Of a stretch of DNA of 27,739 bases, positions 16,575-25,401 are shown piece by piece. The stretch is from positions 115,585-143,323 of the forward strand of contig WELB01000136.1 in the NCBI GenBank assembly GCA_009602725.1, given 5' to 3'. The first letter of the stretch is position 1; every line of letters starts with the position of its first letter. The stretch comes from Spirogloea muscicola (Eukaryota; Streptophyta; Zygnematophyceae; Spirogloeales; Spirogloeaceae). A program made the position numbers and the translations under genes. A model generated the notes under the pieces. It saw only the letters and a program-made list of their open reading frames with translations, had not been told where the DNA came from and made no database searches.

Positions 16575-17470
16575 AAAGCAACTACGAATCACTCAGTAAC
16601 CCCTGCTAAGCAGCCGCAAATCAGAGATGCTAGGCTCCTGGAAGTGGGTCCCCTGGCCAGAGCCAGAGGCAGCAACGAGGAAGAAAGTGCTCGCCCATTG
16701 AGAATAGGGGCTGGAAAAGCCAGCCCAAAACAGAAGCCACAAAGGACGAGAAGGGGGCCTGGGGAAGAAAGAAGGTGCTCGCCCATTGAGAAGAGGGGCT
16801 GGCAAAGCCAACCCAAAAAGAATGGACAATGTTCAAAGCCAAAGAAAGAGGTGCTGAAAAAGAAGAAAGTGCTCGCCCATTGAGAATAGGGGCTGGAACA
16901 ACCAGCCCGAAAAAGAATGAACAGAGTACGAGAAGGGGGCCAGGGGAAGCGCTAAGTAACAGAAACAAAGCTGCTACGAGACACTCAGTAACCCCTGCTA
17001 AACAGCCGCAGATCAGAGATGCTGGGCTCCTGGAAGTGGGTCCCCTGGCCAGAGCCAGAGGCAGCAGCGAGGGCTCTGCCGGCACGAAGGTGCAGCGCCC
17101 GGGCCATGGACCTCTGCAGCGAGACGGCCAGGCGCATCCGAAAGACCTGCGAGAGGGAGCCGGCAGCATTGAAGCCTGGCGAACCCTGCCGCCGGGGGAA
17201 GCGCGAGGACTATGCCGGCACGAAGGTGCAGCGCGCGGGCCATAGAAAGAGAATGAGCTCGCCCATAGAAGAGAGGGGCTGGCAGAAGCTAGCCAAAAAA
17301 CCATAAAACAGAAACCAAAGAGCTACAGGAGAATCACTCAGTAACCTCTGCTATGCAGCCGCAGGTCGGAGATGCTAGGCTCGTTAGACCATCTGCAGCG
17401 AGACGGCCAGGCGCATACGGTACGCTTGCGCCAGCGACCCGGCTGCAGGAAAGTCTACCGGCATAGAGAT
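16575..17470 (-). repeat. Tandem, inverted-orientation copies of the hairpin repeat family
   Basis: At least three units start with CACTCAGTAACCCCTGCTAA (16588, 16982 and, altered, 17336). Each continues through an AGCCGCAAATCAGAGATGCT-like segment, and the first two go on to TGGGTCCCCTGGCCAGAGCC. Hairpin cores with GCTCGCCCAT upstream recur at about 16707-16726, 16796-16814, 16888-16907 and 17276-17295. The segment GCCGGCACGAAGGTGCAGCG occurs twice (about 17078 and 17214). These are reverse-complement relatives of the copies at 1-1110 and 18600-19910. The 224-residue minus-strand frame across this block only repeats the hairpin-derived peptides and is not a gene. Confidence 0.75.
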
Positions 17471-17551
17471 GGAAAGTAAGTGCTCGCCCTCGCGCTCGCG
17501 CTCGCGAAGAGCCAAACTCGTGTATAAGAAACAAATGTAGGCCAAATGGCC

Positions 17552-17555
17552 AAAA
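17552..17555 (-). terminator. Pol III-type T4 terminator after the 5S rRNA sequence
   Basis: On the minus strand the 5S-like sequence is followed, after two or three bases, by TTTT, the minimal RNA polymerase III stop. This suggests that the copy could be transcribed correctly. A GGCCAAATGGCC palindrome lies just beyond it. Confidence 0.5.
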
Positions 17556-17557
17556 GT

Positions 17558-17674
17558 GGATACAACACGAGGACTTCCCGGGAGGTCACCCATCCCAGTA
17601 CTATTCTCGCCCAAGGGAGCTTAACTTCGGAGTTCTGATGGGATCCGGTGTAGTGGCCCTGGTATGATCGTAAC
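17558..17674 (-). rRNA. 5S ribosomal RNA (or recent 5S-derived copy)
   Basis: Read on the minus strand, the 117 bases match the land-plant 5S rRNA along nearly the full length: CGATCATACCAG near the 5' end, CCGGATCCCATCAGAACTCC, the box A region GAAGTTAAGC followed by CTTGGGCGAG, the box C region GGATGGGTGACCTCC, and GGGAAGTCCTCGTGTTG at the 3' end. Differences from the common plant form cluster in helix I and after CATACCAG. The first and last bases can still mostly pair. All three internal Pol III promoter parts are present, and a T4 stop follows. It is a single copy flanked on both sides by hairpin-repeat modules, so it could be a dispersed gene, a pseudogene or part of a mobile element. 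Confidence 0.85.
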
Positions 17675-17782
17675 AAGACAAAACTGCCGACAAAGCCAGG
17701 CTATCAAGAATAGGCAGGAAGGCGCAAGAAGCACGAGACTACTCGCCGGGACTTCTGGGAGTGGACGCTCAATGAGGTCAAG

Positions 17783-17803
17783 TTGCTGACTTCTCGTCAG
17801 CAA
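17783..17803. repeat. Perfect 8-bp inverted repeat (hairpin)
   Basis: TTGCTGAC and GTCAGCAA are separated by TTCTC, about 110 bases upstream of the 5S start on its own strand. The role is unknown; it may be part of the surrounding repeat. Confidence 0.5.
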
Positions 17804-17826
17804 GTGCAGTAGATCTAAAGTCAATT

Positions 17827-18340
17827 GCGCGCCCATAGAGAAAAGGGCTGGCAAAGCCAGCTCAAAAAGAATAAACAGTGTCCAAAGCCAATGAAAGAGG
17901 TGCCGAAATAGGACTACACTACTAAAGGGGCTGGAAAGCAGCTAAGCGCGTGGCTAGCTGACGAGACGGAAAATCTAATCATTAAGCTTCATACATGGCC
18001 ACTTGCACAGCTGTGTGGTATACCACCCTTGGACCTCGTCCATATCATTCTGGCCACTTTTGTCGCTGTCCTTTATCGCTGTTCTGGCCCCTTGGAACTA
18101 CATTCATGACTTTCTGAGCTGGCCAATCACAGCCATCGCCCTCTACTGGAAGATTCTACCTTTTGGGCTAAGTTTTCACGGCCCTCGCCCTCTTCGGAGA
18201 TAGCTTTCAATTTACGGCAATGGCCGTGAAGATGCCCCCTTCGTTTCCGGGGAAAGAAAAGATGACCAAAGGTCTGCATCGGGTGGACAAAGATGTGAGT
18301 TCTTCCCAAGAGTGAAAGCCAGCCCAGAAAGAACGAACAA
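17827..18340. repeat. Further diverged hairpin-repeat fragments
   Basis: 17827-17880 is an inverted-orientation core (GCGCGCCCATAGAG followed by the GGCTGGCAAAGCCAGC hairpin). Around 18050-18200 a forward copy is recognisable by GGCCCCTTGGAACTAC and then GAGCTGGCCAATCACAGCC. Around 18310-18340 an inverted fragment GAAAGCCAGCCCAGAAAG is seen. No coding capacity is recognised. Confidence 0.5.
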
Positions 18341-18599
18341 GGTGTGAAGGGCCGAACGCGCCACAGAAAGAAGTGGCTCGTTGACGTCGTCACCACAGAT
18401 GTGGAGGACCAATCAGGGGCTTTCTGCCTCGAGGACTGGCCATGCTGCGGCGGACGCCGCTTGCAGCAAAAGCGACAAGTATGCAGACCACCCGGCAGGG
18501 GACGAGATCGTAACCCTGGCCGCGATCTGCATGGGGTTTTCAGGTCGCAGTGACTTGACCTGTCGGCCCGGGGCTTGCGCGACGCGCTGTGTCCTGCAA

Positions 18600-19160
18600 G
18601 CGAGTTGAGCTGGCTGGCTTCAATGCCGCTGGCTCGCTAGCTCGGGGCTAGCGTATGCGCCTCACTCCATCTCCCTCCAGTGGTCCATGGTCCACGCCTT
18701 GCACCTGCGTGCTGGCCGTGCCCTAGCTGCAGCCTCTGGTTTTTGTCAAGGGAATTGCTTTCCGGCTGCTAGTCTTTCGGATTTGCGGCTCCTCACTCGT
18801 GGTTACTGAGTGATTTCATCCTACCGGGCCAACAGCACACAGCTATGCAACCTTTAACCCTCTTCGAACTTTGTTCAGTCGTTATTCTGGGCTGGCCAAC
18901 GACAGCTATCGCCCTCCACTGCCCACGCCTTGCATCGGCGTGCTGGCAATGCTCTCGTTGCAGCCTCTGGCTTCCGTCAGGGGGAATGATTTCCAGCAGC
19001 TAGTCTGTCGGATCTGAGGCTCCTCACTCGTAGCTACTGAGTGGTCCATCCTACACCCGATCTGACGTAGCTCTTTAGGCCCCCCCGTCACTTGGCCCCT
19101 TCGAATCTTTGTCAAACTTTTTGGGCTGGCTTTTCACAGCCCTTATCCCCATTGGTTTTC
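18600..19160 (+). repeat. Two tandem forward copies of the hairpin repeat
   Basis: Two units of about 235 bases lie head to tail, roughly 18680-18914 and 18915-19157. Each has a CGCCTTGCA segment, GTGCTGGC, CAGCCTCTGG, TAGTCTTTCGGAT or TAGTCTGTCGGAT, GGCTCCTCACTCGT, ACTGAGTG, a CTTCGAA segment and a terminal GGGCTGGC core. An upstream module at 18603-18685 (GAGCTGGCTGGCTTCAATGC) is shared with 19543-19624. Confidence 0.7.
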
Positions 19161-19542
19161 TTCTATTGGAGAGCCACTTTTTCCTCTACTGGAAGAGAGA
19201 GAAGGCGCGCGGTGCACATGAAATTGAAAGGGAGGTCAATGCTAGCCTTACAAATGTCCTGTTAATTGGGTAATGAGCTGGCTAAATGGGACAGTAATAT
19301 CCCCGAGTGAGCACAGGCATATCTGACAAGCTGTACTGAGGAGCCAAACCACCACCACAGAAGTCATTAGCCTGGGCTAATGCACTACCAGCACGCTGGT
19401 GTATCGCGAGTGCCTGGGAGCGCTGTAGACTCAATGATAGCCGCATTGACTGGAAGAGTCTGTTTTCCTATCTATGCAAGAGACTAGCAGATCACGCTAG
19501 GGTGTTTCGGCATCCACCGGGACGAGGAGGGGCTCTCTCGCG
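19161..19542. other. Spacer with no recognised feature
   Basis: Nothing recognisable was found between two blocks of repeat copies. Small frames only. Confidence 0.4.
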
Positions 19543-19910
19543 GTGAGCCGGCCGACTTCAACGCCGCTGGCTCGTGGGCCCAAGTGTATCGAATGAGATT
19601 GGCGGTCTCCCTTCAGCGGTCCATGGCCCAAGCATTGCATCTGCGTGCTGGCCGTGCTCTCGCTCCGGCTTTCGGCAGGGGGATAGTTTCCCGGCAGCTA
19701 GTCTGTCGGAGTTGAGGCTCCTCACTCGTAACTACTGAGTGGTCCATCCTTCCACCGTACTCCCATAGCTTCTTCAGGCCCCTTCTTCTTGCCCCTTCGT
19801 AGCTGCTAAGCGTTTTCTGGCCCCTTCGAACCTTTGTCAATTCTTTTCGGGCTGGCTTTCTACAGCCCTTGCCCCCCATTGGGAGTGCCACTTCTTCTCG
19901 CGCTCGCAAT
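19543..19910 (+). repeat. Long forward copy of the hairpin repeat
   Basis: This is the most complete forward copy. It contains the GAGCCGGCCGACTTCAACG module, GGTCCATGG, GTGCTGGCCGTGCTCTCGCT, TAGTCTGTCGGAG, CTCCTCACTCGTAACTACTG, GGCCCCTTCGAACCTTTG, and a hairpin core at about 19849-19866 followed by CCCCATTGGGAGTGCCACTT. The last segment matches 503-522 almost base for base. Confidence 0.7.
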
Positions 19911-20424
19911 CAAACCTGCTTGCCGCTGCCGCCCAGGGCAGTGCATCGGTCGGCGCCTTGCAGGTGCTCCGGCGCCGCCTGGGCCGCAGGTTGCGACAGC
20001 CCTGGGAGCAACCCTGTCGGCAACCCGGGCAGGCGGGTCTTCAGGTGCCACCGCCACAGCCCGAAGCCGCGTCCGCTGCTCCCCACCTGGGCCAGGCCGG
20101 AGGAAGGACCATCCCTTCATTCACCCTCTAAATGGAAGCGTGCTTAAGCTCTTAGCGTCGGAGCGTGGCCGCTACAGTAAGCACCTGGCTGCCTTTTACT
20201 ATCGCTCTTTATTTATCGGCAGACGCATTCTCCTCGTTCAGCCCCCCGGACCTCTACCCAAGAGCAGCCCGGCCCGCCCCGCCTGTCCCGCCGAGGCCCC
20301 TCCCTCCTCCCGCTGCGCAGCCCTCGGCGCGCCGCTACACACAGCTCGGCCTGACGGCAGTGGCCCTCTCGGCTCCTCTCGACCTGCCCACTGCGCTGCG
20401 GCTCGCTCAACGCGGGGCCGCTTC
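19911..20424 (+). promoter_or_regulatory. 5' flank of the plus-strand neprosin gene
   Basis: GC-rich sequence between the last repeat copy and the neprosin start. A TATTTAT-type AT-rich element at 20208-20216 is the only TATA-like candidate, about 210 bases upstream of the start codon. The frame of the neprosin first exon is open far upstream (to 19834), but a signal peptide follows directly only from the ATG at 20425. Confidence 0.35.
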
Positions 20425-23400
20425 ATGGCCGCGCTACGGCGGCCCGCAGGACTGCTCGCCGCCGCACCGCTCCTGCTGCTGCACCTCTGCCTCGCCTCCG
20501 CCGCTGCCGAGCGTGAACATTCCCACCTCCTCCTCTCATCCTGCTCTTCAATCGTCGCCGGAGGCTGTCGAATCGCCACGCACTTGCCAGCCTCCGGGCA
20601 TCCCTCCGGGAGCCCAGCACCTCGATGGCAGTGGTACTTGCACTGCAGACTGAGTCATTGCAACTGGCAGTGATCTCTGAGCCCTCATCTGCTACCACGA
20701 GAAGCTGATCAGACCCGACTCGGCGGCTGCATCTGCTCGTCCTGGCAGCTACAGAATCCGCATTGCAGATCGCGTCGTACGTCCGGCAGCAACGCCGGCC
20801 GTCCGTGAAGACCTTCCGGGTGCGTCAGCGGGCCTCCTCGCGAAGCCGAGCACGCAACCTCGCCATGATTTGCAAGACCAGGACAGCACTTCCCCGCGAG
20901 CTCTGAAGCCTGCTAAATAGAAGGCTGCACTGTTGACGGCAGACCAAGCTCGGCAATCACACCATTGATTGCGTCCGCATCGAGGACCAGCCATCGCTGC
21001 AGAGCCCCTTCCTCCAAGGGCACAAGATACAGGTGCTCCACCACCCTCTGTCCCGTCGTGCGGCAGGACGGTCAATGTTTGTATTTCATCTGCTGATTCA
21101 TTAGCTAATTGCAGCAGTCTGTCCCACTCAATACAGTACCGACCCTCAGCCGCGCACCACTATCCGCGCCACAACGGCAACGGCACGCTGCTCGGCCAGT
21201 CCTGGGGCCAGTGCCCACCGGGCACGATTCCAGTGCGGCACTACTCAGGTGAATCTTTCAACAAGGCGAAGTTGCAAAGGGTACCCATCCTCCTGCATTG
21301 CCACGACTTGTGCCACACTGAGTCGACAGGCGATTCGTCTCCTTAGCTCTGTGGACTTCCTTGCATGTAATAGGCTTACAAAGGCTGCCGAAGTAACGTC
21401 GGAGGCCCCCAAATTTGATTACATTGTGACACCCAATATGCGCATATCGTCTCCTCCTGGTGCTCTGTGCAGAGGAGGAAATTGAGGCCTTTGGGACGCT
21501 GCCAAACTTCTTGAAAAAGCATCCGCACCTAAACAGCTCTTCCAGTTGGTCTGTGCAGCCTGTACAGGGAGTACATGCTGCTAAGACTGAGTCGCCTAGG
21601 ACAGCGACAGACACATACACACCCATCCACGAGGTCAGCCCATTATTTTTGGGCGAGCAGTCCAATCTGTCATGCGGCCTCTCTCTGCATAAAGCCCTGC
21701 TTTTCCAAGTAGAGGTTCCGCAAGCCTTCATTGAGAACAGTGTCTGGGCCTGAAAGGTCGTCCTCACTTATTCTTCTCGACTTGGGGCACTGCAATCTGG
21801 TGCCCTGCAGTATGCCATTGCCCAGTTTCCTCGCCAGGCATCCACTGTCATCAATGGCGCACAGGCCCTGTTCAACACATGGTCACCGTACACGGAAATT
21901 GGTGCTGAGTTCAGCCTTGCCCAACTATGGCTGGTGGCTGGCTCATACACCACAAAGGACCTCAACACCATAGAGGCCGGGTGGCAGGTCAGTCACATCC
22001 CTGATTGCAGAAGAAGTTTCTTAGTCTCAGAGAAGTGGGGCAACTACGTGTCTGTGCTTGGCAGACTATTCATCGGTAGTCATGGGCAGGACTGTAATGA
22101 GGAGATCGTTTAGTAAAGTCATGCTAGAAGACAATGGCGATGAAGATGCGGTAACGTGTTGATGCAAGGGGACAAGAGAAGCAAGGCGGTGAGCGAAATG
22201 AAAGGACAAGTTGCATGTCATAAAGAGGAGAAGAGAAGTGCAAGACAAGATGTATAGGCACAGGTAGCATATTCAAGTTTCTGAGAGAGGTGAGGTAGTC
22301 CCGGGGGCGGGGGGGTAGGGGGAAGGCATAGGGAGGAGTTTGAGGGAAAGGAAGCAAAGACAGATAGGGAGGAAGGATAGGGAGGAAGGATGAGAAGAGG
22401 GGGTTAAAGGGAAACAGGGATGCAGAGATGATGAAGGGAAAGGAGATGCAGGAAAAGACAATTGGAGAGAGCGGGAGGAGGGGGACAGGAGGGAAGGAGT
22501 TTCCGCACTTACTGACCTTCAATATGTTACTGTGCACAGGTATACAAGGACAAGTATGGTGACACTCAACCACGACTTTTCATTTACTGGACAGTAAGCG
22601 CCTGACACATGATCGCAAACAAGGCTTGCCTTTTGTGATCGCGCTCTCTTGTCTTGTCAAGTCTGTCATGTTTAGCAGCAAAGACAGAACGTTGTTGTCC
22701 TTTTCAAAATTTCGAAAACTGGCGTGTCTGCAGAGTGATGCCTATGGCAGTACGGGATGCTACAATTTAGATTGTCCTGGATTCATCCAAACAAATAGCA
22801 AAGTGTACCTTGGAGGGGCCATAAGCCCCACATCTACTGCCGGGAGTAGTCAATTTGAATTCTCTGTCGTCGTGAAGAAGGTGTGGCTTCAGAAATCGAA
22901 CGAAGATCAGTGTTAGTTGCATAGAAATGTATGCTCGCTTCTGGAAGGCCTTGATTTTGCTACATAGATCAGATTAGAGGTAGTGGGTCCATCATCAGTA
23001 AGAAGTGCCGGAGCTCAAGTAGGGGGCAGATGCAATTTTTCCCATGTGCTGCCACGTTCTTACTGTATACAGTGCACATTCAGGACTGGAAGACAGGCAA
23101 CTGGTGGCTGCAATGGCAAGGCCAGGATGTTGGCTACTGGCCCAGCACCATTTTCAGCAGATTGGGCAGAGGAGCTACTGCCATGCAGTTTGGCGGAGAG
23201 ATGGTCAACTCCAGGATCTTTGGGCGCCATTCCAGAACAGTCCTTGGTAGTGGCAATGCTGCCAAAGCTGGTTGGAAGAAGGCTGCATACATCCGAAACA
23301 TTGCTTTCTACAACAGCCGGAATGTCTGGAGAAGCACGGCAGGCAACATAGCACCAATCGTGACCAATGCCCGGTGCTACAGCGTGCTCATTGACTTTGA

Positions 23401-23470
23401 TCCCGCTCCACTTGGCTGGGGCTCCTTCATGTTCTATGGCGGTCCTGGCTACAGCTCCTCTTGTCTATGA
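20425..23470 (+). CDS. Neprosin-family secreted glutamic endopeptidase precursor (copy 1), 9 exons
   Basis: Likely a secreted prolyl-type glutamic peptidase made as a zymogen. Exons: 20425 to about 20566 (20512 also fits the phase), 20749-20819, 20943-21032, 21137-21248, 21473-21633, 21811-21987, 22540-22593, 22734-22880, 23084-23470. This gives about 446 residues. A signal peptide (LLAAAPLLLLHLCLASAAA) is followed by the neprosin activation domain (IASYVRQQRRPSVKT, then TIDCVRIEDQ and GHKIQ). Next come QSWGQCPPGTIPVR and the catalytic domain. Glu247 (LNTIEAGWQ) and Glu357 (QFGGEMVN) are 110 apart, as expected for the neprosin catalytic pair (Glu188 and Glu297). Family motifs GCYNLDCPGFIQTN, GNWWLQ, GYWP, YIRNI and YGGPGYSSSC are present. 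It is a paralogue of the minus-strand copy at 25402-27503 but has three more introns. The first exon's 3' end is the only doubtful join. Confidence 0.9.
22281..22502 (+). repeat. Long polypurine (G/A) tract in neprosin copy 1 intron 6
   Basis: About 220 bases, almost all A or G on the plus strand with GGGGG runs and repeated AGGGAGGAAGGATAG units, lie inside the 552-nt intron between exons 6 and 7. Such tracts can adopt triplex or G-quadruplex forms. It is the likely cause of this intron's unusual length. Confidence 0.8.
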
Positions 23471-23618
23471 GACACTCAACATTAGCAATGCTACGCCTCT
23501 AGCTTTAGTTGCTTCAAATCTACCTTGCTTTGACATAGTCTGTACAACATCATTGCCAGGCATGCCAAAGTCGTCTTTTTGTATGCCGGCCACCGCTACT
23601 CTGGCCACTGGGTGTCCT

Positions 23619-25282
23619 CTAGAAAGATGCTGAGAGAGTAAGCAAGCACAGGTCAAGGACTTCAGCCTCTTCGATAAAAGCGTGCCTGTCCATAGCTGTG
23701 GACAGCCTACAGAAAGTTTTGACAGGACTGAGATGCAGGTGGGAGGACCTCATCCCAAGAGCCCCTCTTTTGACAATTTCCTTGAGCTCCTCCTTTTGTT
23801 TTTGCTCGATGACAAGCGCCGATTTAAAGAGCTCACGCAGCAATGGTTCGTCAATGAGGTCGGTCTTCTGACGCAGTGTTGTGCATGCTTACATCTTCGT
23901 ACTCATGACCCTCTCATGAGACTGTCTGTGCACTGGTACTGGAGCAGTGGATCGGACGAGTCAGCTGTAGGCCTGCCATTGGCCATACTGCTGAAGACAT
24001 CGCATTGCTACATCATGGTCGAAGCAAGGCAAGGGTTGTAGTATCTAGTGGTGTCGGAAAGACAGGTTGCTTAGACATACTTGTAGTCAGCACTGACTTT
24101 CTAATATGTCCTGACTGTTGTCCAACACTCTATGCTTGATTCTGGGCTCCAGCAATGATGTAGCCTGGTGCAACTGGGTACCCTCTAACCGCTGGTCCTG
24201 ACATTTAGGACATAATTAAGGACTTTAGGACATAATAAGGACTATGCGCCTCTGCGCAAACAATTTAGGTGTTATCAGGCGGGCACTTATTACTTCGTCA
24301 TCTAGCTGTAAAGTATCTGATCTACTCAGACCATGGCACGACCTCCGTCTAAGCCTGCAGATTGGCAAAAGGGTGGCTCCACAGCGAACGCCCCCAGACC
24401 ACTGTGGTAGAAGCAGCTCTTCCAAAGGGGCAAGGGCTAGGAAGAGCCAGCCCACAAGAGAACAAACAAGGTCTAGAGGAGCCGGGGAAGCAGCTACTGT
24501 GGTCAGCAGCAAGGCATGCTTGGCGAAAGATAGGACTTCTTCGCTTGTATCCATAATGGTGACTGGATCCTTCAGTGTCAGTGCAGATCGCATTGGCCTT
24601 GCCTATACTCGTTCTGTTCTCGTATTGCCTCCCTGCAGTGAGAAAGCCTTGCTTGGCCAACTTCACTGCACGACTTGAGGTTCAGCGCCTGTGAAGCTAT
24701 GGACGACTTGCACAGTGCTCAACAACAAGGCCCATCCTCCCCACAACATGCCCTACTCTATCTCTGGCTGTTGTCTTCGCGCTGGTCAAGGCACCCGCCA
24801 AGGCCACAACCCGAGTTTCCCATCAGATGCCTGATTGCGCCGCCCTCACCGTCTGGGCTTCGGAAACGCCCGTTCCACTTCAAGCGAGGCCTTTAAGAAG
24901 TGTACACTTAATCCAAGGCAGACAACGCCGTGCTGTGTTTGTGAATCAGGACACATGACCTCCTCGAACTCATCAACATTTTTCTCACCTGTAGCAGTCT
25001 CCAGTAGCGACTTTGACTTAGTCCTCTTCAATTAGAATACCTTGATGAATGCAAAACTCTGATTTCATATGAATTATACATATCAAATCGATAGACATGC
25101 TAGTACCGATGACTTACATGTCCACACTTACAGCATTTACGCAGCAACAATCCAGCTTCTGCCTTGATACTTTCATTCTCATGCTCAGTACTACCAAATG
25201 ACCAACACCTCCATGTCAATGTGTCAACTATCAAAGCGATGGGCCCCTCACATGGAGGAGCAAAGAATACAAAATTGGGAAG
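23619..25282 (-). CDS. Possible gene of unknown function between the two neprosin genes (partial model)
   Basis: Three minus-strand segments look coding. Segment a, 25118-25282, ends in CCKCGH (a C-x2-C pair) at a perfect GTAAGT donor. Segment b, 24850-25025, follows an AG acceptor in matching phase 0, is lysine- and glutamate-rich, contains VMCPDSQTQHGVVC and ends at a GTGAGG donor. Segment c, 23619-23867, follows a CAG acceptor and encodes a helical KTDLIDEPLLRELFKSALVI segment, then EQKQKEELKEIVKRG, and ends at TAG. Exons joining b to c, and the start codon, were not found; a short piece near 24606-24629 fits in phase after b. I do not recognise the family. The cysteines could form a zinc site with those in b, but this is a guess. 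It would lie just downstream of neprosin copy 2 on the same strand and converge on copy 1. It could also be a degraded gene. Confidence 0.3.
24204..24242. repeat. Short tandem duplication (TTTAGGACATAATTAAGGAC, two copies)
   Basis: Two adjacent 19-20 base units differ by a one-base deletion in the second. A recent slippage or filler duplication is likely; no function is indicated. Confidence 0.75.
24405..24500 (-). repeat. Fragment of the hairpin repeat (inverted orientation)
   Basis: GGGCTAGGAAGAGCCAGCCC followed by ACAAGAGAACAAACAAGG resembles the hairpin core and its downstream part seen at 16707-16760. This shows that the family also reaches into the neprosin interval. Confidence 0.45.
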
Positions 25283-25401
25283 TCAGCTCGTCATTAGCAC
25301 TGACAGTGCTTATCTATGTCATGGTAATAGTGTGAGCAAGACCAGGGGACACTTCGGATTCAACAGCAGCTTCGCAGCCTACAAGCAGCAGTCCATGTTG
25401 C

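Noticed and set aside
16630-17304. A 224-codon minus-strand open frame in the repeat block
   Set aside because: Its translation only repeats peptides from successive copies of the hairpin repeat and is low-complexity; no family resemblance or splice context.
16575-17904. Whole 5S-containing region as a Cassandra-type TRIM element
   Set aside because: I could not find paired terminal repeats with TG...CA ends, a tRNA primer-binding site or a polypurine tract in the right place; only the 5S match supports it, so it is kept as a question and not called.
20749-21032. Neprosin copy 1 first looked like a frameshifted pseudogene in its propeptide
   Set aside because: An intron at 20820-20942 restores the frame exactly, and the joined exons 2 and 3 match the activation domain of copy 2, so no frameshift is needed.
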